A model generated the notes under the pieces. It was not told the origin of the DNA and did not search any database. It worked only from the letters and a program-made list of their open reading frames with translations. From Thermoplasma volcanium GSS1 (lineage in GTDB: Archaea; Thermoplasmatota; Thermoplasmata; Thermoplasmatales; Thermoplasmataceae), in the NCBI RefSeq assembly GCF_000011185.1, contig NC_002689.2, positions 496,001 through 560,000 on the forward strand: a stretch of DNA of 64,000 nt, given 5' to 3'. A program made the position numbers and the translations under genes. Each line of letters starts with the position of its first letter. Position 1 is the first letter of the stretch. Of this stretch, positions 26,395 to 38,245 are shown piece after piece.

Positions 26395-27258
26395 ATGTTC
26401 GAAAAATTTAAGAAAAAACTTGTAGAGATATTTTCAAGAAAGAAAATCGATCCTGATGAAGCTGCGGAGGAAATACCATTAAAATTGATCGAGGCAGATG
26501 TATCAGTAGAAACTGCAGAATACCTTGGAAATTTAGTAAGGAACAAACTAAAGGACAGAGATTTTTCAGGTGAACTAAACGATGTACTCTACGCCTCCAT
26601 AAAAGAGATCCTTGCGATACCTAAGCCAGACATATTAAATGTGAATAAAAAACCGTTCGTAATAATGTTCCTTGGAATAAATGGCACAGGTAAGACGACA
26701 ACGATAGGGAAAGTAGCAAAGTACTTAAAATCAAAGGGAAAGTCCGTTGTATTATCCGCTTCCGATACCTTTAGGGCAGGTGCTATTGAGCAGCTTTCTA
26801 TGATTGGCAAAGAGATCGGTGTTGAAGTAATTAAACATGAAAAGGGCAGTGACCCATCATCCGTTGCCTTTGATGCTATTCAACATGCCAAAGCAAGGAA
26901 TATAGACTACGTTCTTGTCGATACAGCCGGAAGAATGAATACAAACAAGAACCTTATGGATGAAATGAAGAAGATAAAGAGGGTTTCAAATCCAGATATT
27001 ACACTTCTCGTCCTGGATGCCGTTGCAGGACAAGATTCAATAAACCAGGCAAGAACGTTTCATGAAAATGTGGGTTTCGATGCGGTTATAGTAACGAAAC
27101 TAGATACAGACGCAAGGGGCGGTTCCATACTTTCGATTTACCATGACTTGAGAAAACCGGTTCTGTTTGCCTGCGTAGGCCAGGGCCTTGATGATATAAT
27201 GCAGTTTGACGCAGATTGGTACATAGAAAAGCTGATGCCAGAAAATAGTATAGCCTAA
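26395..27258 (+). CDS. ftsY: Signal recognition particle receptor FtsY
   Basis: A 287-residue SRP GTPase. The N-domain helices (1-85) are short and lack the long acidic A-domain. The G-domain has GINGTGKTTT (G1), DTFRAGAIEQL, DTAGR and TKLDTDARGG. It docks SRP-ribosome complexes at the membrane translocon. The SRP19 gene of the same pathway is at 47776. It is the third gene of the pgk-pfdA-ftsY operon. Confidence 0.95.
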   Translation: MFEKFKKKLVEIFSRKKIDPDEAAEEIPLKLIEADVSVETAEYLGNLVRNKLKDRDFSGELNDVLYASIKEILAIPKPDILNVNKKPFVIMFLGINGTGKTTTIGKVAKYLKSKGKSVVLSASDTFRAGAIEQLSMIGKEIGVEVIKHEKGSDPSSVAFDAIQHAKARNIDYVLVDTAGRMNTNKNLMDEMKKIKRVSNPDITLLVLDAVAGQDSINQARTFHENVGFDAVIVTKLDTDARGGSILSIYHDLRKPVLFACVGQGLDDIMQFDADWYIEKLMPENSIA

Positions 27259-27301
27259 TCAAAATGGCAAAGGTTAAAGTTATATTATAATTACACCAAA
27301 C

Positions 27302-27625
27302 ATGGAAGTTGATATCAATTACTTTCGAACGCTTGATATCAGAGCTGCGAAGGTTGTTTCATGCGAAAAGGTCGAAAAGTCTAGGAGTCTGTTGAGGATA
27401 GTTGTAGATCTTGGCGATCAACAGAAACAAATAATATCTAGCATAGCAGATTATTATAATCCATCAGATCTTATAGGAAAAACAATAATAATTCTGAACA
27501 ATTTGAAACCGGCTAAATTCATGGGGCTTGAAAGCCAGGGTATGCTATTGGCAGTAGATAACGAAGAAGGCGTCAAGCTCCTTACTGTAGACGGAGAAGT
27601 TAAACCTGGGTCAAAGGTGTCTTAA
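27302..27625 (+). CDS. Free-standing tRNA-binding (MetRS-beta type) OB domain
   Basis: A 107-residue EMAPII/Trbp111-like OB fold: FRTLDIRAAKVVSCEKVEKS at the start, then LVGKT-type LIGKTIIILNNLKPAKFMGLESQGMLLA split over two strands. Such proteins dimerise and bind the tRNA elbow; in archaea that split methionyl-tRNA synthetase this is the beta subunit. Its TAA overlaps the ATG of rfcL (TAATG). A second, CsaA-type paralogue is encoded at 43478. Confidence 0.82.
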   Translation: MEVDINYFRTLDIRAAKVVSCEKVEKSRSLLRIVVDLGDQQKQIISSIADYYNPSDLIGKTIIILNNLKPAKFMGLESQGMLLAVDNEEGVKLLTVDGEVKPGSKVS

Positions 27626-28887
27626 TGGAATGGGCCGATAAGTATAGGCCAAAACGAATTGAAGACCTTATTGTAAGTGAAGAAATAAGGCAGAAGATTC
27701 AATCTTGGATCGATGCGTGGGAGGAAGGCAGCCCTAAAAAGAGGGCATTGATATTGTATGGTGTTCAGGGCTCTGGTAAGACTTCTGCAGCATATGCAAT
27801 TGCAGGCACTTTCGGTCTTCCTGTTGTTGAAATGAATGCATCTGAACAAAGAAACAGGGAGAGCATGAAAGCTACCGCTTTGATGGCCTCGCTTTACGCT
27901 GACCTAGGCGCAAGTGATTTCAGAAAGCCAAGCAAAGTTATTCTTATCGATGAGGCGGACAATATATTTGAGAGCAACAACCCAAAGCGAGGTGGCGATA
28001 CAGGAGGAGTATATGAATTATCGAAGATAGTTAAAGAAACGCGGAATCCAGTAATAATAACAATGAACGATTTTTACGAATTTAGGAAGAAGAATTACTC
28101 ATCTGAGGTAATAAATAATTCCGAATCCATAGAGTTCAAACCTTATGCTAGAAGGTTAGATAGAAATTACAACGAGTTTAAGAAAAATGTGAGGAATAGA
28201 ATAAAATGGATAATCAATCAAGAGGGATTTTCGCTTCCAGATGATATTATAAATTCTATAATAGATAAGAACGCACCGGATATAAGGAGTATAATAAATG
28301 ATGTGGAGGCAGCAGCAGTATCGCAGTCTAGCATAAGCCAGAACAATGATAGAGATACAGTTGAGAGCGTGTATTACCTCGTGGACAAGGCATTTAAGAA
28401 AAACTACGATGACACGTTGAAGTCTATATATGGTTCCGATGTGGACAGCGATTATTTTATCAATTGGGTCGAAGAGAACCTTCCATCGAAGACGGATGAT
28501 ATATCTGATCTTAATTCAGCCTATGAACAGCTGTCTTTCGCTGATCATATCCTTTGGGCTATAGAGAGAAAAAGGCACTTCGATCTTATGACCTTTCCTA
28601 TGGAGATCGCTGGAGGATTAGCTTACTATATAGAAAATCCGAAGCATGAATACGTGAAATTCCATAGCCCTTCCTACATAAACAGCATGTCAAGATCCAA
28701 GGAAAGGAGGCACGCTCTAAATGCAGTTTCTTTGAAGATAGGTCTACTGTTACACATGAGCGGAGTTGAATCCCTCAACTATGTCTGGTTCTACCGTCTT
28801 ATGTTTAAGGTGAACGCAGGATTCAGGGACACGGTTTATGAAAGGTTGAACTTGACGCAGGGAGAGGAGGCTGTACTTGAGAGTTAG
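27625..28887 (+). CDS. rfcL: Replication factor C large subunit
   Basis: A 420-residue AAA+ clamp-loader subunit. N-terminal WADKYRPK box, Walker A GVQGSGKTS (about 46-54) and Walker B LIDEADNI (about 110-117) are clear. After the AAA+ lid a collar domain runs to the end. There is no obvious PIP box or long basic tail, which many longer archaeal RfcL proteins have. It loads the PCNA clamp with the small subunit, which is not in this window. Confidence 0.93.
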   Translation: MEWADKYRPKRIEDLIVSEEIRQKIQSWIDAWEEGSPKKRALILYGVQGSGKTSAAYAIAGTFGLPVVEMNASEQRNRESMKATALMASLYADLGASDFRKPSKVILIDEADNIFESNNPKRGGDTGGVYELSKIVKETRNPVIITMNDFYEFRKKNYSSEVINNSESIEFKPYARRLDRNYNEFKKNVRNRIKWIINQEGFSLPDDIINSIIDKNAPDIRSIINDVEAAAVSQSSISQNNDRDTVESVYYLVDKAFKKNYDDTLKSIYGSDVDSDYFINWVEENLPSKTDDISDLNSAYEQLSFADHILWAIERKRHFDLMTFPMEIAGGLAYYIENPKHEYVKFHSPSYINSMSRSKERRHALNAVSLKIGLLLHMSGVESLNYVWFYRLMFKVNAGFRDTVYERLNLTQGEEAVLES

Positions 28888-28957
28888 CTGAACCCTATGG
28901 CATGGAAGGCAAACTTATATAACAGCGTAATAATTATGGGTAAGTCAGGCGAATTTA

Positions 28958-29551
28958 ATGTCATTTACAAATCTTTACCAGGAAATAAGGGAAGAATGGA
29001 AGAGCCTTAAAAAGTCAGAGATATACGATGTAGAGAAAAGTAGGATGATTGGTTGGAGGCACGGCCCTTCCGTTGTTAGGTTAGATCATCCAACAAGGAT
29101 CGACCGGGCAAGGGCCCTTGGTTATAAGAGCAAGGATGGCTTTATAGTTGTAAGGTCGCGCGTAAGGAGAGGCGGAAGCAACAGAGAAAAGATCATGGGT
29201 GGACGCAGGCCAAGGCGTCTTGCGTATAACAAACTCACTAGAAAAAAGAGCCTAAAGCTTATCGCTGAGGAGAGGGCAGCCGATAAGTACCCTAACTTGG
29301 AAGTTTTAAACTCATACTATGTCGGAGAAGACGGCCTTTACAAATACTATGAAGTGATCCTAGTTGATAAATCACATCCAAACATATACAACGATCCCCA
29401 CATATCGTGGATATCTGAGCCTCAGAATACCGGTAGAGTTTATCGTGGTCTTACTTCTGCTGGCTACAAAGTCAGAGGTCTTCGCACTGGAAGGAAGGGG
29501 TCTAGCAAGAGCAGGCCTTCTATAAGGGCAAACGGCCGTCTCAGAAGATAA
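28958..29551 (+). CDS. rpl15e: Large-subunit ribosomal protein L15e
   Basis: A 197-residue basic protein. [16 protein letters not shown] at the N-terminus, [27 protein letters not shown] and the C-terminal [16 protein letters not shown] are unmistakable for eukaryote/archaeal L15e. The tRNA-Ser gene begins only one base after its stop codon, so both must lie on one transcript unless the tRNA has its own internal promoter. Confidence 0.96.
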   Translation: MSFTNLYQEIREEWKSLKKSEIYDVEKSRMIGWRHGPSVVRLDHPTRIDRARALGYKSKDGFIVVRSRVRRGGSNREKIMGGRRPRRLAYNKLTRKKSLKLIAEERAADKYPNLEVLNSYYVGEDGLYKYYEVILVDKSHPNIYNDPHISWISEPQNTGRVYRGLTSAGYKVRGLRTGRKGSSKSRPSIRANGRLRR

Positions 29552-29552
29552 A

Positions 29553-29633
29553 GCCGCGGTGGCCCAGCGGTACGGCGCCAGACTTGAGATCTGGTTCCCT
29601 TGTGGATCGGGAGTTCGAATCTCCCCCGCGGCG
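29553..29633 (+). tRNA. tRNA-Ser (anticodon TGA)
   Basis: Acceptor GCCGCGG pairs with CCGCGGC and the discriminator is G, as in archaeal tRNA-Ser. D arm GCC-CAGCGGTAC-GGC, anticodon stem CCAGA/TCTGG with loop CTTGAGA (anticodon TGA), a long variable arm of about 14 nt with a small stem, and T arm GGGAG-TTCGAAT-CTCCC follow. Only CA of CCA is encoded by chance. Class II tRNA, no intron. Confidence 0.93.
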
Positions 29634-29707
29634 CATTAGCTGCCTAAAGTTTTATGTTATTTGTTCATAGAATTTTTCAGACTGATTTTTTTAGTTGGCA
29701 GGATTCG

Positions 29708-29748
29708 TATTTATACGCTAAAATCTGCGGTTTTGGCGAGTATAAATA
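29708..29748. promoter_or_regulatory. Long imperfect palindrome with two opposed TATA boxes
   Basis: TATTTATAC (29708-29716) is the exact inverse of GTATAAATA (29740-29748). Inside, GCTAAAA and TTTTGGC pair with one G-T, leaving a 2-nt bulge and loop TCTGCGG. It could be a terminator hairpin for rpl15e-tRNA-Ser or an operator over opposed TATA elements. The following deacetylase-like gene starts 84 nt further. Confidence 0.4.
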
Positions 29749-29831
29749 GTGTATAAAATCATATTTTTTTAAATATTAATCTCAATCCATAAAGTGGACA
29801 ATGTATTAATGCGATGCAATAATCTGCCCAT

Positions 29832-30731
29832 ATGGATAGAGAAATATTCGTGTCTTATAGCGTAAGCGCTAATAGTATAGCCGGATGGGTAGCATACGGC
29901 GGTTCCGAATCGTTCCATGATATGTCTAGGGGCATACTGGCAGCGAGGATAGGCATCCCAAGGCTCTTGAGGATGTTTCGTAAATTCTGTATAAAATCTA
30001 GCTGGTATGTGCCTGGTATAGTCATGGAAACATTTCCTGATGAAGTTCGGGCTATATACGCTGATGGTCATGAACTTGGCACGCATGGGTACCTGCACGA
30101 ATATGCGCCATCGATGAGCTATGATCAAGAGGAACGGGTTATTGCTAAAACAGCAGAACTTGTTAAAGACATAACTGGCCACAACCCATATGGCCACCTT
30201 CCATCGCAGTGGGAGGAATCAGTGAATACTATGCGTATTCTTATGAATCATGGATACAAATATGCAAGAGGATTAGAGGACGATGATTTTCATCCATTTT
30301 ATGCTTCGACAGGTAGATCTTGGCCAAGAGTGGACTATTCCAAATTGCCAGAAACATGGATGAAGCCAATGAATCTTGGTGAAAAGATTGATTTTGTTGA
30401 GATACCGATCAACTGGTTCCTGAACGATGGCACATATTTCAACTTTAACAAGCATGTGCCTGGAAAAAGACCAATGTCACTCTCAGAAGTACTTGAGAAC
30501 TGGAAGGCTGCCTTTGATTACGTGTACAGGGAATACGAGTATGCGATATTTCCAGTAAATATACATCCAGATACTAGCGGCAACCCTGAGGTGCAGATAT
30601 TTCACGAGAAATTCATATCATACATCCTAGAGCACAATGGAGCTAGCTTTGTTTCAGATTCCTTCATCGCGGAAGATTTCAGGAAGAGATATCCATTTCC
30701 GCATGAATTCAGGGAAAAAGTTGATCTTTAA
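29832..30731 (+). CDS. Polysaccharide-deacetylase-fold protein lacking acidic metal ligands
   Basis: A 299-residue NodB-type (COG0726, PuuE/HpPgdA-like) protein. The family's metal motif H-x3-H is present (HGYLH at about 94-98), as are SWYVPG and the family's GWxxxYGGxxS context. At the first motif, where relatives read S-Y-D-F-D-A, this protein reads YSVSAN, so both aspartates (general base and metal ligand) are missing. It may be catalytically altered or inactive. Thermoplasma has no cell wall, so the target is unknown. Confidence 0.75.
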   Translation: MDREIFVSYSVSANSIAGWVAYGGSESFHDMSRGILAARIGIPRLLRMFRKFCIKSSWYVPGIVMETFPDEVRAIYADGHELGTHGYLHEYAPSMSYDQEERVIAKTAELVKDITGHNPYGHLPSQWEESVNTMRILMNHGYKYARGLEDDDFHPFYASTGRSWPRVDYSKLPETWMKPMNLGEKIDFVEIPINWFLNDGTYFNFNKHVPGKRPMSLSEVLENWKAAFDYVYREYEYAIFPVNIHPDTSGNPEVQIFHEKFISYILEHNGASFVSDSFIAEDFRKRYPFPHEFREKVDL

Positions 30732-30851
30732 TTCGAAGATAACAACATCCTTATTTTTTTGGTAATATCAATCTCAATCAAAATTCGCATCTTGGTTTGC
30801 TAGATCCTAAGGAAAGTATTTAAAGGGTAATAAAATTACGAGCAGATATTA

Positions 30852-31241
30852 ATGAGCTGGCAAGAAGCAGAAGTTAGAGAACTTAAAGTTGGCAGATACA
30901 TACTCATAGATGATGTACCTTGCAAAATAGTTGAAATAACGATGTCTAAACCAGGTAAACACGGCGAAGCAAAGGGTAGAATCGTGGCCATTGGGGTATT
31001 CGATAATCAGAAACGGAGTGTTGTATATCCAGTGAAGCATAAAGTGAAGATACCTATAATAGAAAAAAAGAATGCGCAGGTGCTATCTGTGATGAACAAC
31101 GAAGCTCAGCTTATGGATTCCGAAACTTTCGAAACATTCGTGCTCCCGCTTGATCCAGAAATAGCTGACAAAGTTAAGCCGGGAATGGAGGTGCCGTATT
31201 GGGAGGCAATGGGCGTGAGAAAGATCATGCTTCAGAATTAA
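30852..31241 (+). CDS. eif5a: Translation factor aIF5A
   Basis: A 129-residue two-domain protein (SH3-like then OB). The hypusine loop [12 protein letters not shown] places the modified lysine at about residue 36. aIF5A relieves ribosome stalling and needs deoxyhypusine or hypusine on that lysine. A TATA box (TATTTAAAGG, about 30817-30826) lies 26-35 nt before the ATG. The next gene, an agmatinase-family enzyme, starts inside its 3 prime end. Confidence 0.95.
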
Positions 31242-32110
31242 GATCTATTTTTAGCCTTAAAAAGATAGCGGATGCTGTAAACGGCTATGAGGAAGCAAAA
31301 TACGTTGTATTTGGAATCCCATTTGATAATACGTCTAGCTATAGACGTGGATCAAAGTATGCACCGGATTCTATAAGAGGAGCATACGTGAACTTGGAAT
31401 CATACGAATATTCCTATGGGATCGATCTCCTAGCATCTGGCATGGCGGATCTAGGGGATATGGAAGAATCGGAAGACGTAGAGTATGTGATAGATACAGT
31501 TGAAAGTGTGGTTTCTGCTGTGATGAGCGATGGAAAAATACCAATAATGCTAGGCGGAGAGCACTCAATAACCGTTGGTGCAGTAAGGGCTCTTCCTAAA
31601 GATGTGGATCTTGTTATTGTGGATGCGCATTCGGATTTCAGATCATCGTATATGGGCAACAAATACAACCATGCATGCGTAACTCGAAGAGCATTGGATC
31701 TGTTGGGAGAAGGAAGGATTACTTCTATAGGGATAAGATCTGTTTCTAGGGAAGAATTTGAAGATCCAGATTTTAGGAAGGTATCCTTTATTTCATCCTT
31801 TGATGTTAAGAAGAACGGTATCGATAAGTATATAGAAGAAGTTGATAGGAAGAGTAGAAGGGTGTATATATCCGTAGACATGGACGGCATAGATCCTGCA
31901 TACGCACCAGCTGTAGGTACTCCTGAACCATTTGGCCTTGCTGATACAGATGTACGGCGCCTTATTGAACGGCTTTCTTACAAAGCTGTTGGTTTCGATA
32001 TAGTTGAATTCTCACCGCTATACGATAACGGAAATACATCTATGCTTGCCGCAAAATTACTACAGGTTTTCATAGCAAGTAGAGAAAAATACTATAAAGA
32101 ACACATTTAA
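31199..32110 (+). CDS. Agmatinase-family ureohydrolase overlapping aIF5A
   Basis: A 303-residue ureohydrolase with the full Mn set: GGEHS (about 120), DAHSDFR (about 141-147) and [21 protein letters not shown] start it at TTG 31199 because an excellent ribosome site GGAGGTG ends 7 nt before it; the gene overlaps aIF5A by 43 nt. It releases urea from agmatine to give putrescine or, by analogy with the haloarchaeal route, from agmatinylated aIF5A. The tight coupling to aIF5A favours a hypusine-pathway role (inference). Confidence 0.87.
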
Positions 32111-32147
32111 TTAATAAAATTATTCTATAGAAGTAAATAAGTAAAAA

Positions 32148-32678
32148 TTAAACACCAATTGCCCCAGCTATCTCTTTTCCTTTTGTTATAACAACTTTAC
32201 AAGGCGTAGGTAGTTTTATAGCTGCCTTTTTGAGAGCAATTTTCAACTCGTGGGCATGCGCTTCGTCAGTTCTGCCTATCATTATAACATCGTTCTGGTA
32301 AACTCTCGCTGCCGTGCCTACAGGTCTTCCGAACGCAGCCCTCATTCCGCTTGATATACGGTCAGCTCCTGCCCCAGTAGCCATCTTATGCTCTCTTAAT
32401 ACGTGGTGAGGATAAGGAACAACCTTAAGATAGAAATTATCGAGGCCAGCAGCTTCTGTCATCCTCCTATTTACTGAAACCCTGGCAGCCTCCAGAGCTG
32501 TATGTCTAACCTGGCAGGATTCCATGGCAATTAGCTGCATTTCTATTGGAAAGTCTCTTTTCTGATTTCCTTGCACGAAGGTAGTTATTTTTGGATAGGG
32601 GACACCTCCCATGAATTCCTTCCTAGTATATGCAGGACCGGTAATACGTGTATACATTCTTGCTGGCTTTGTTACCAT
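32148..32678 (-). CDS. rpl10e: Large-subunit ribosomal protein L10e (L16 type)
   Basis: A 176-residue basic protein. KPARMYTRITGPAYTRKEF, YPHHVLREHKMATGAGADRIS and GMRAAFGRPVGTAARV mark the archaeal L10e/L16 family near the peptidyl-transferase and A-site. It is monocistronic here, convergent to the agmatinase gene. An AT-rich region precedes the start. Confidence 0.95.
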   Translation of the reverse strand: MVTKPARMYTRITGPAYTRKEFMGGVPYPKITTFVQGNQKRDFPIEMQLIAMESCQVRHTALEAARVSVNRRMTEAAGLDNFYLKVVPYPHHVLREHKMATGAGADRISSGMRAAFGRPVGTAARVYQNDVIMIGRTDEAHAHELKIALKKAAIKLPTPCKVVITKGKEIAGAIGV

Positions 32679-32852
32679 AAATACACCTTTTTCTCATATT
32701 AATGGCATATATTTAAACTTGTGTCACTTTCAAATTGAATATGCTTTACCATAGTGAAATTGCACTCTGAATTTGAATATTAAAACTAAAGCTTATTTTA
32801 CGGTAAAATTAAATAGTATACCTGGTAATAAAGACAAATTTCCCTTGTAAAT

Positions 32853-33095
32853 TCAAGTTCTTCTCAGTATTATAGAAACTTCTCCATTCTCCTCCTGAAC
32901 GTCTATCAATTTAAATTTTGACGTCCTTGCCAACCCATCGTATACGCTGCGGTCAAATGGGAATTTTTCTTTAAGGACTATTAGCTTAACGTCTTGTCCA
33001 GGCTCTAACTGAAATGATAGGCCCTTCAAAGTACTCTTCAAATAATTGAAGGGATCACCGCCACACGTTATATTCCTCTGATCTTCAATCTGCAT
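32853..33095 (-). CDS. Small TusA-like protein
   Basis: An 80-residue protein with a single cysteine (C11, in NITCGGDPFNYLKSTLKG) followed by LEPGQDVKLIVLKEK and a closing strand VSIILRR. The spacing resembles the TusA/SirA sulfur-carrier fold, where a Cys-Pro pair sits at the start of helix 1 and an L-x-P-G loop follows. Here the proline after the cysteine is missing, so the call is tentative. It stands alone, divergent from gyrB. Confidence 0.5.
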   Translation of the reverse strand: MQIEDQRNITCGGDPFNYLKSTLKGLSFQLEPGQDVKLIVLKEKFPFDRSVYDGLARTSKFKLIDVQEENGEVSIILRRT

Positions 33096-33097
33096 AG

Positions 33098-35155
<2,058 letters not shown>

Positions 35156-35166
35156 GGTGTTTTTTT

Positions 35167-37545
35167 ATGGAGAAGAGGCCAGTAGAAGTTGAGATAAAAA
35201 AGTCGTACTTAGAGTACGCAATGAGTGTTATCGTGAGCAGAGCAATACCGGACGCTAGGGACGGCCTTAAGCCTGTCCAAAGGCGTGTCCTGTATGCTAT
35301 GCGGGAATTGAACGTTACACATGATAAGCCGTACAAAAAGTGTGCAAGGATAGTTGGAGAAACCATGGGAAAGTACCATCCGCATGGGGATATGGCTATA
35401 TACGATGCACTAGTAAGAATGGCACAGGATTTTTCCCTTAGGTATCCGCTTGTAGATGGACAAGGCAACTTTGGTTCCATAGATGGGGACTCTCCGGCGG
35501 CGATGAGGTATACAGAAGCCAGGTTAACTCAGTTTGCGGAAGATATGATGGAAGATATTGATGAGGAAACAGTTAACTTCCGGTTAAATTTTGACGGAAC
35601 CCTGCCTGAGCCTGAATACCTTCCTTCAAAGGTTCCAAACCTTCTAGTAAATGGAAGCTCGGGCATAGCTGTGGGTATGGCAACGAACATGGTGCCCCAC
35701 AATTTATCGGAGATAAGTGATGCCATTAAATACGAGCTAAGGAATAGATCATGCAGCGTTGACGATCTCCTAAAGATCGTTAAAGGGCCTGACTTCCCAG
35801 GCGGGGGAATAGTATTTTACAGCAAGGATCTGATTGAAGCTTATAGGACAGGAAAGGGAAAGGTAATCGTGCAAGGTGAAGTTGATACCTCTGAAGAACG
35901 TAGGATCATAATAAAAAGCTTGCCGTATGGTGTGAATAAGTCAGTATTGGTAGAATCAATAGCCAACCTGGCAAAGAATGGCATTATTAAGGATATAACA
36001 GACATAAAAGATGAGAGTGACAGGAACGGTATACGAATAGTCATAAGAGTTAGGGACGAAGATCTTAAGCCATTAGTTATGAATCAATTATACGAACATA
36101 CAGATCTAGAGACGACCATAGGCATAATAAACCTAGTACTTGTCGGAAATCAGCCAAAGCTTCTTAACTTGAAGCAGCTTTTAGACCAATTCATAGATCA
36201 TCGGCTAGATGTAATTCTTAAAAGGTCACGATATAGGCTTGAGAAGAAGAATGAAAGGCACGATGTACTTTCAGGCGTATTAACAGCTATAGACAACATA
36301 GACAGAGTCGTAGAAATTGTGAGAGGTTCGGATGATGTGCAGAAGGCTTCTGAAACACTCAAGAAAACTTTTAATCTTAATGATAGGCAAGTAAAAGCTA
36401 TTCTTGAGATGAGGCTGCAGAGATTAGTACACATGGAAAGAGAGAGTGTAGTGAACGAACTGAAAAGCATAGAAAAGGAGATAGCCGATCTAAAAGAAAT
36501 AATAGAAAGCGAACAGAAGAGGATCGAAGTCCTGGAAGGTGAAATCGACGAAATAAAGAAGAGGTATGGGGATAAGCGTAGGACAAAGATCAAATTCAAG
36601 GAGATAGGAGAGAGATCGACTGAAGACCTAATTCCAAACGAAGAATCTGTTATAATGTTGAGTTACGGAGGCCTCGTTAAAAGAGTGCCTATCGACGAAT
36701 ATAGATCTCAGCGTAGGGGAGGAAAAGGCGTCAACACATCTATGAAGATATCCGATACCGTGAAAAGCATTATACACTGCTTCTCACACGATACTATATA
36801 TTTCTTCACCAGTGGCGGAAGAGTTTTCAAGATTAAGGCGTACGAAATACCAAAGAAGAGCAGAACCTCGCTTGGTGTTTCAGCTGGAGCATTCCTCAAA
36901 CTTCAGCAGAATGAAAGAGTGACTGAGGTAATGAAAGCACCCGCTGACAGAGGCGAACATCTCGTACTAGTGACAAGAAATGGATTTGTTAAGAAGACGC
37001 CTGCAGATCCTGTCTTTGATGCAAAAAGTTCTGGGCTTAAAATAATTACATTGGATGGTGACGATGAACTAGTCTCTGCGTCTACGATTGATACAGATAC
37101 GAACATGTTTGTACTTTCCTCCAAGGGTAAGGGTTCGGTCTTTAACACCTCTGAGGTTAGAGAGACAGGGCGATCATCTATGGGTGTGCGATCAATGAGA
37201 CTAGGCGAAGAAGATTATGTTGTTACAGCGTTCGTAGTTAAGGAAGGCCAAGATATACTTAGCATATCGGAGAAAGGCTTCGGAAAGAGAACAAACTTAT
37301 CGGAGTTTCCTGTACACCACCGCGGATCGGGTGGGGTGCTAGTATATAGGGACACTGAGCGCACTGGAAAGATCAGCCAGGCAATTCCAGTTAAGGAAGA
37401 CGATGAAGTAATTATCGTATCCATGAACGAGAAAACTATAAGGATAAAAGCCTCCGAAATACCAGAGACATCGCGCGTTACATCGGGAGTGAAGCTGATC
37501 GATTTAGAAGATGGAGATCGCATAATGGCAGTAGCTGTGTTTTGA
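35167..37545 (+). CDS. gyrA: DNA gyrase subunit A
   Basis: A 792-residue DNA breakage and rejoining subunit. The catalytic tyrosine is Y115 ([10 protein letters not shown]). The GyrA box QRRGGKG at about 514-520 identifies a true gyrase that wraps DNA and introduces negative supercoils, rather than topoisomerase IV. The C-terminal six-bladed pinwheel repeats follow ([33 protein letters not shown]). It is cotranscribed with gyrB. Confidence 0.96.
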   Translation: MEKRPVEVEIKKSYLEYAMSVIVSRAIPDARDGLKPVQRRVLYAMRELNVTHDKPYKKCARIVGETMGKYHPHGDMAIYDALVRMAQDFSLRYPLVDGQGNFGSIDGDSPAAMRYTEARLTQFAEDMMEDIDEETVNFRLNFDGTLPEPEYLPSKVPNLLVNGSSGIAVGMATNMVPHNLSEISDAIKYELRNRSCSVDDLLKIVKGPDFPGGGIVFYSKDLIEAYRTGKGKVIVQGEVDTSEERRIIIKSLPYGVNKSVLVESIANLAKNGIIKDITDIKDESDRNGIRIVIRVRDEDLKPLVMNQLYEHTDLETTIGIINLVLVGNQPKLLNLKQLLDQFIDHRLDVILKRSRYRLEKKNERHDVLSGVLTAIDNIDRVVEIVRGSDDVQKASETLKKTFNLNDRQVKAILEMRLQRLVHMERESVVNELKSIEKEIADLKEIIESEQKRIEVLEGEIDEIKKRYGDKRRTKIKFKEIGERSTEDLIPNEESVIMLSYGGLVKRVPIDEYRSQRRGGKGVNTSMKISDTVKSIIHCFSHDTIYFFTSGGRVFKIKAYEIPKKSRTSLGVSAGAFLKLQQNERVTEVMKAPADRGEHLVLVTRNGFVKKTPADPVFDAKSSGLKIITLDGDDELVSASTIDTDTNMFVLSSKGKGSVFNTSEVRETGRSSMGVRSMRLGEEDYVVTAFVVKEGQDILSISEKGFGKRTNLSEFPVHHRGSGGVLVYRDTERTGKISQAIPVKEDDEVIIVSMNEKTIRIKASEIPETSRVTSGVKLIDLEDGDRIMAVAVF

Positions 37546-37594
37546 GTTGAAAATAGTTTAGTGCAATATATATACTAAGAAATCATTTTAAGCT

Positions 37595-38221
37595 ATGGTT
37601 GCAAGACTTTATCGTGAATTGAAAGAGATAGTTGAACCTTCACATACTGTATTAGTAGCATGGGACGTACAGAATGGGCTTGTGAATTCTATATTTAATA
37701 AAAATGAATTCTTAGGCGTTGTAAAAAATGTTATACAGTCAGCGAGAAAAAAAGGTGTCAAGGTTATCTACACAAAAATAACTCCAATGCCTCCAGGTTT
37801 TGAATCCGGCTATCGCCTATACTCCATGATGAAGAGATACGGTGTAAGTGATCCGGATAAAGTAAGATTTATGGAACCTGGGTCACCGGAAGCCGAAATA
37901 TATTCAGAGCTCGCGCCAGAACAGGGCGATATCGTTATAAATAAGAACACAGCAGACCTATTCATCGGAACGAATGTGGAGTTGATGTTGCGCAATGCTG
38001 GAATAGATACAATACTGTTCACAGGCATAGCGACAGAATTTGGAATAGAATCATCAGCGAGGTCTGCAGGGAATAGAGGATTTTACCCTGTAGTTATACA
38101 AGATGGTGTTTCTTCGCCTAACAAAGACATGCACGAAGCCGCTCTGAAAATTCTCGCTACTCAGGCTATAACCATAAAATCAGAAGATCTTATGTCAGCA
38201 TGGGACACAGCAAAAATTTAA
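37595..38221 (+). CDS. Isochorismatase-fold protein lacking the catalytic cysteine
   Basis: A 208-residue protein of the isochorismatase/nicotinamidase fold. The aspartate (AWDVQNGLV) and lysine (INKNTADLF) of the usual triad are present. The nucleophile position in the cis-peptide motif reads TGIATEFGIESSARSA, with glycine where hydrolases have cysteine. It therefore cannot use the standard nicotinamidase mechanism. Function unknown; it sits between gyrA and the Mo/W transporter, with its own promoter region. Confidence 0.75.
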   Translation: MVARLYRELKEIVEPSHTVLVAWDVQNGLVNSIFNKNEFLGVVKNVIQSARKKGVKVIYTKITPMPPGFESGYRLYSMMKRYGVSDPDKVRFMEPGSPEAEIYSELAPEQGDIVINKNTADLFIGTNVELMLRNAGIDTILFTGIATEFGIESSARSAGNRGFYPVVIQDGVSSPNKDMHEAALKILATQAITIKSEDLMSAWDTAKI

Positions 38222-38245
38222 ACATTTCTTTTTTATCTCAACGAC

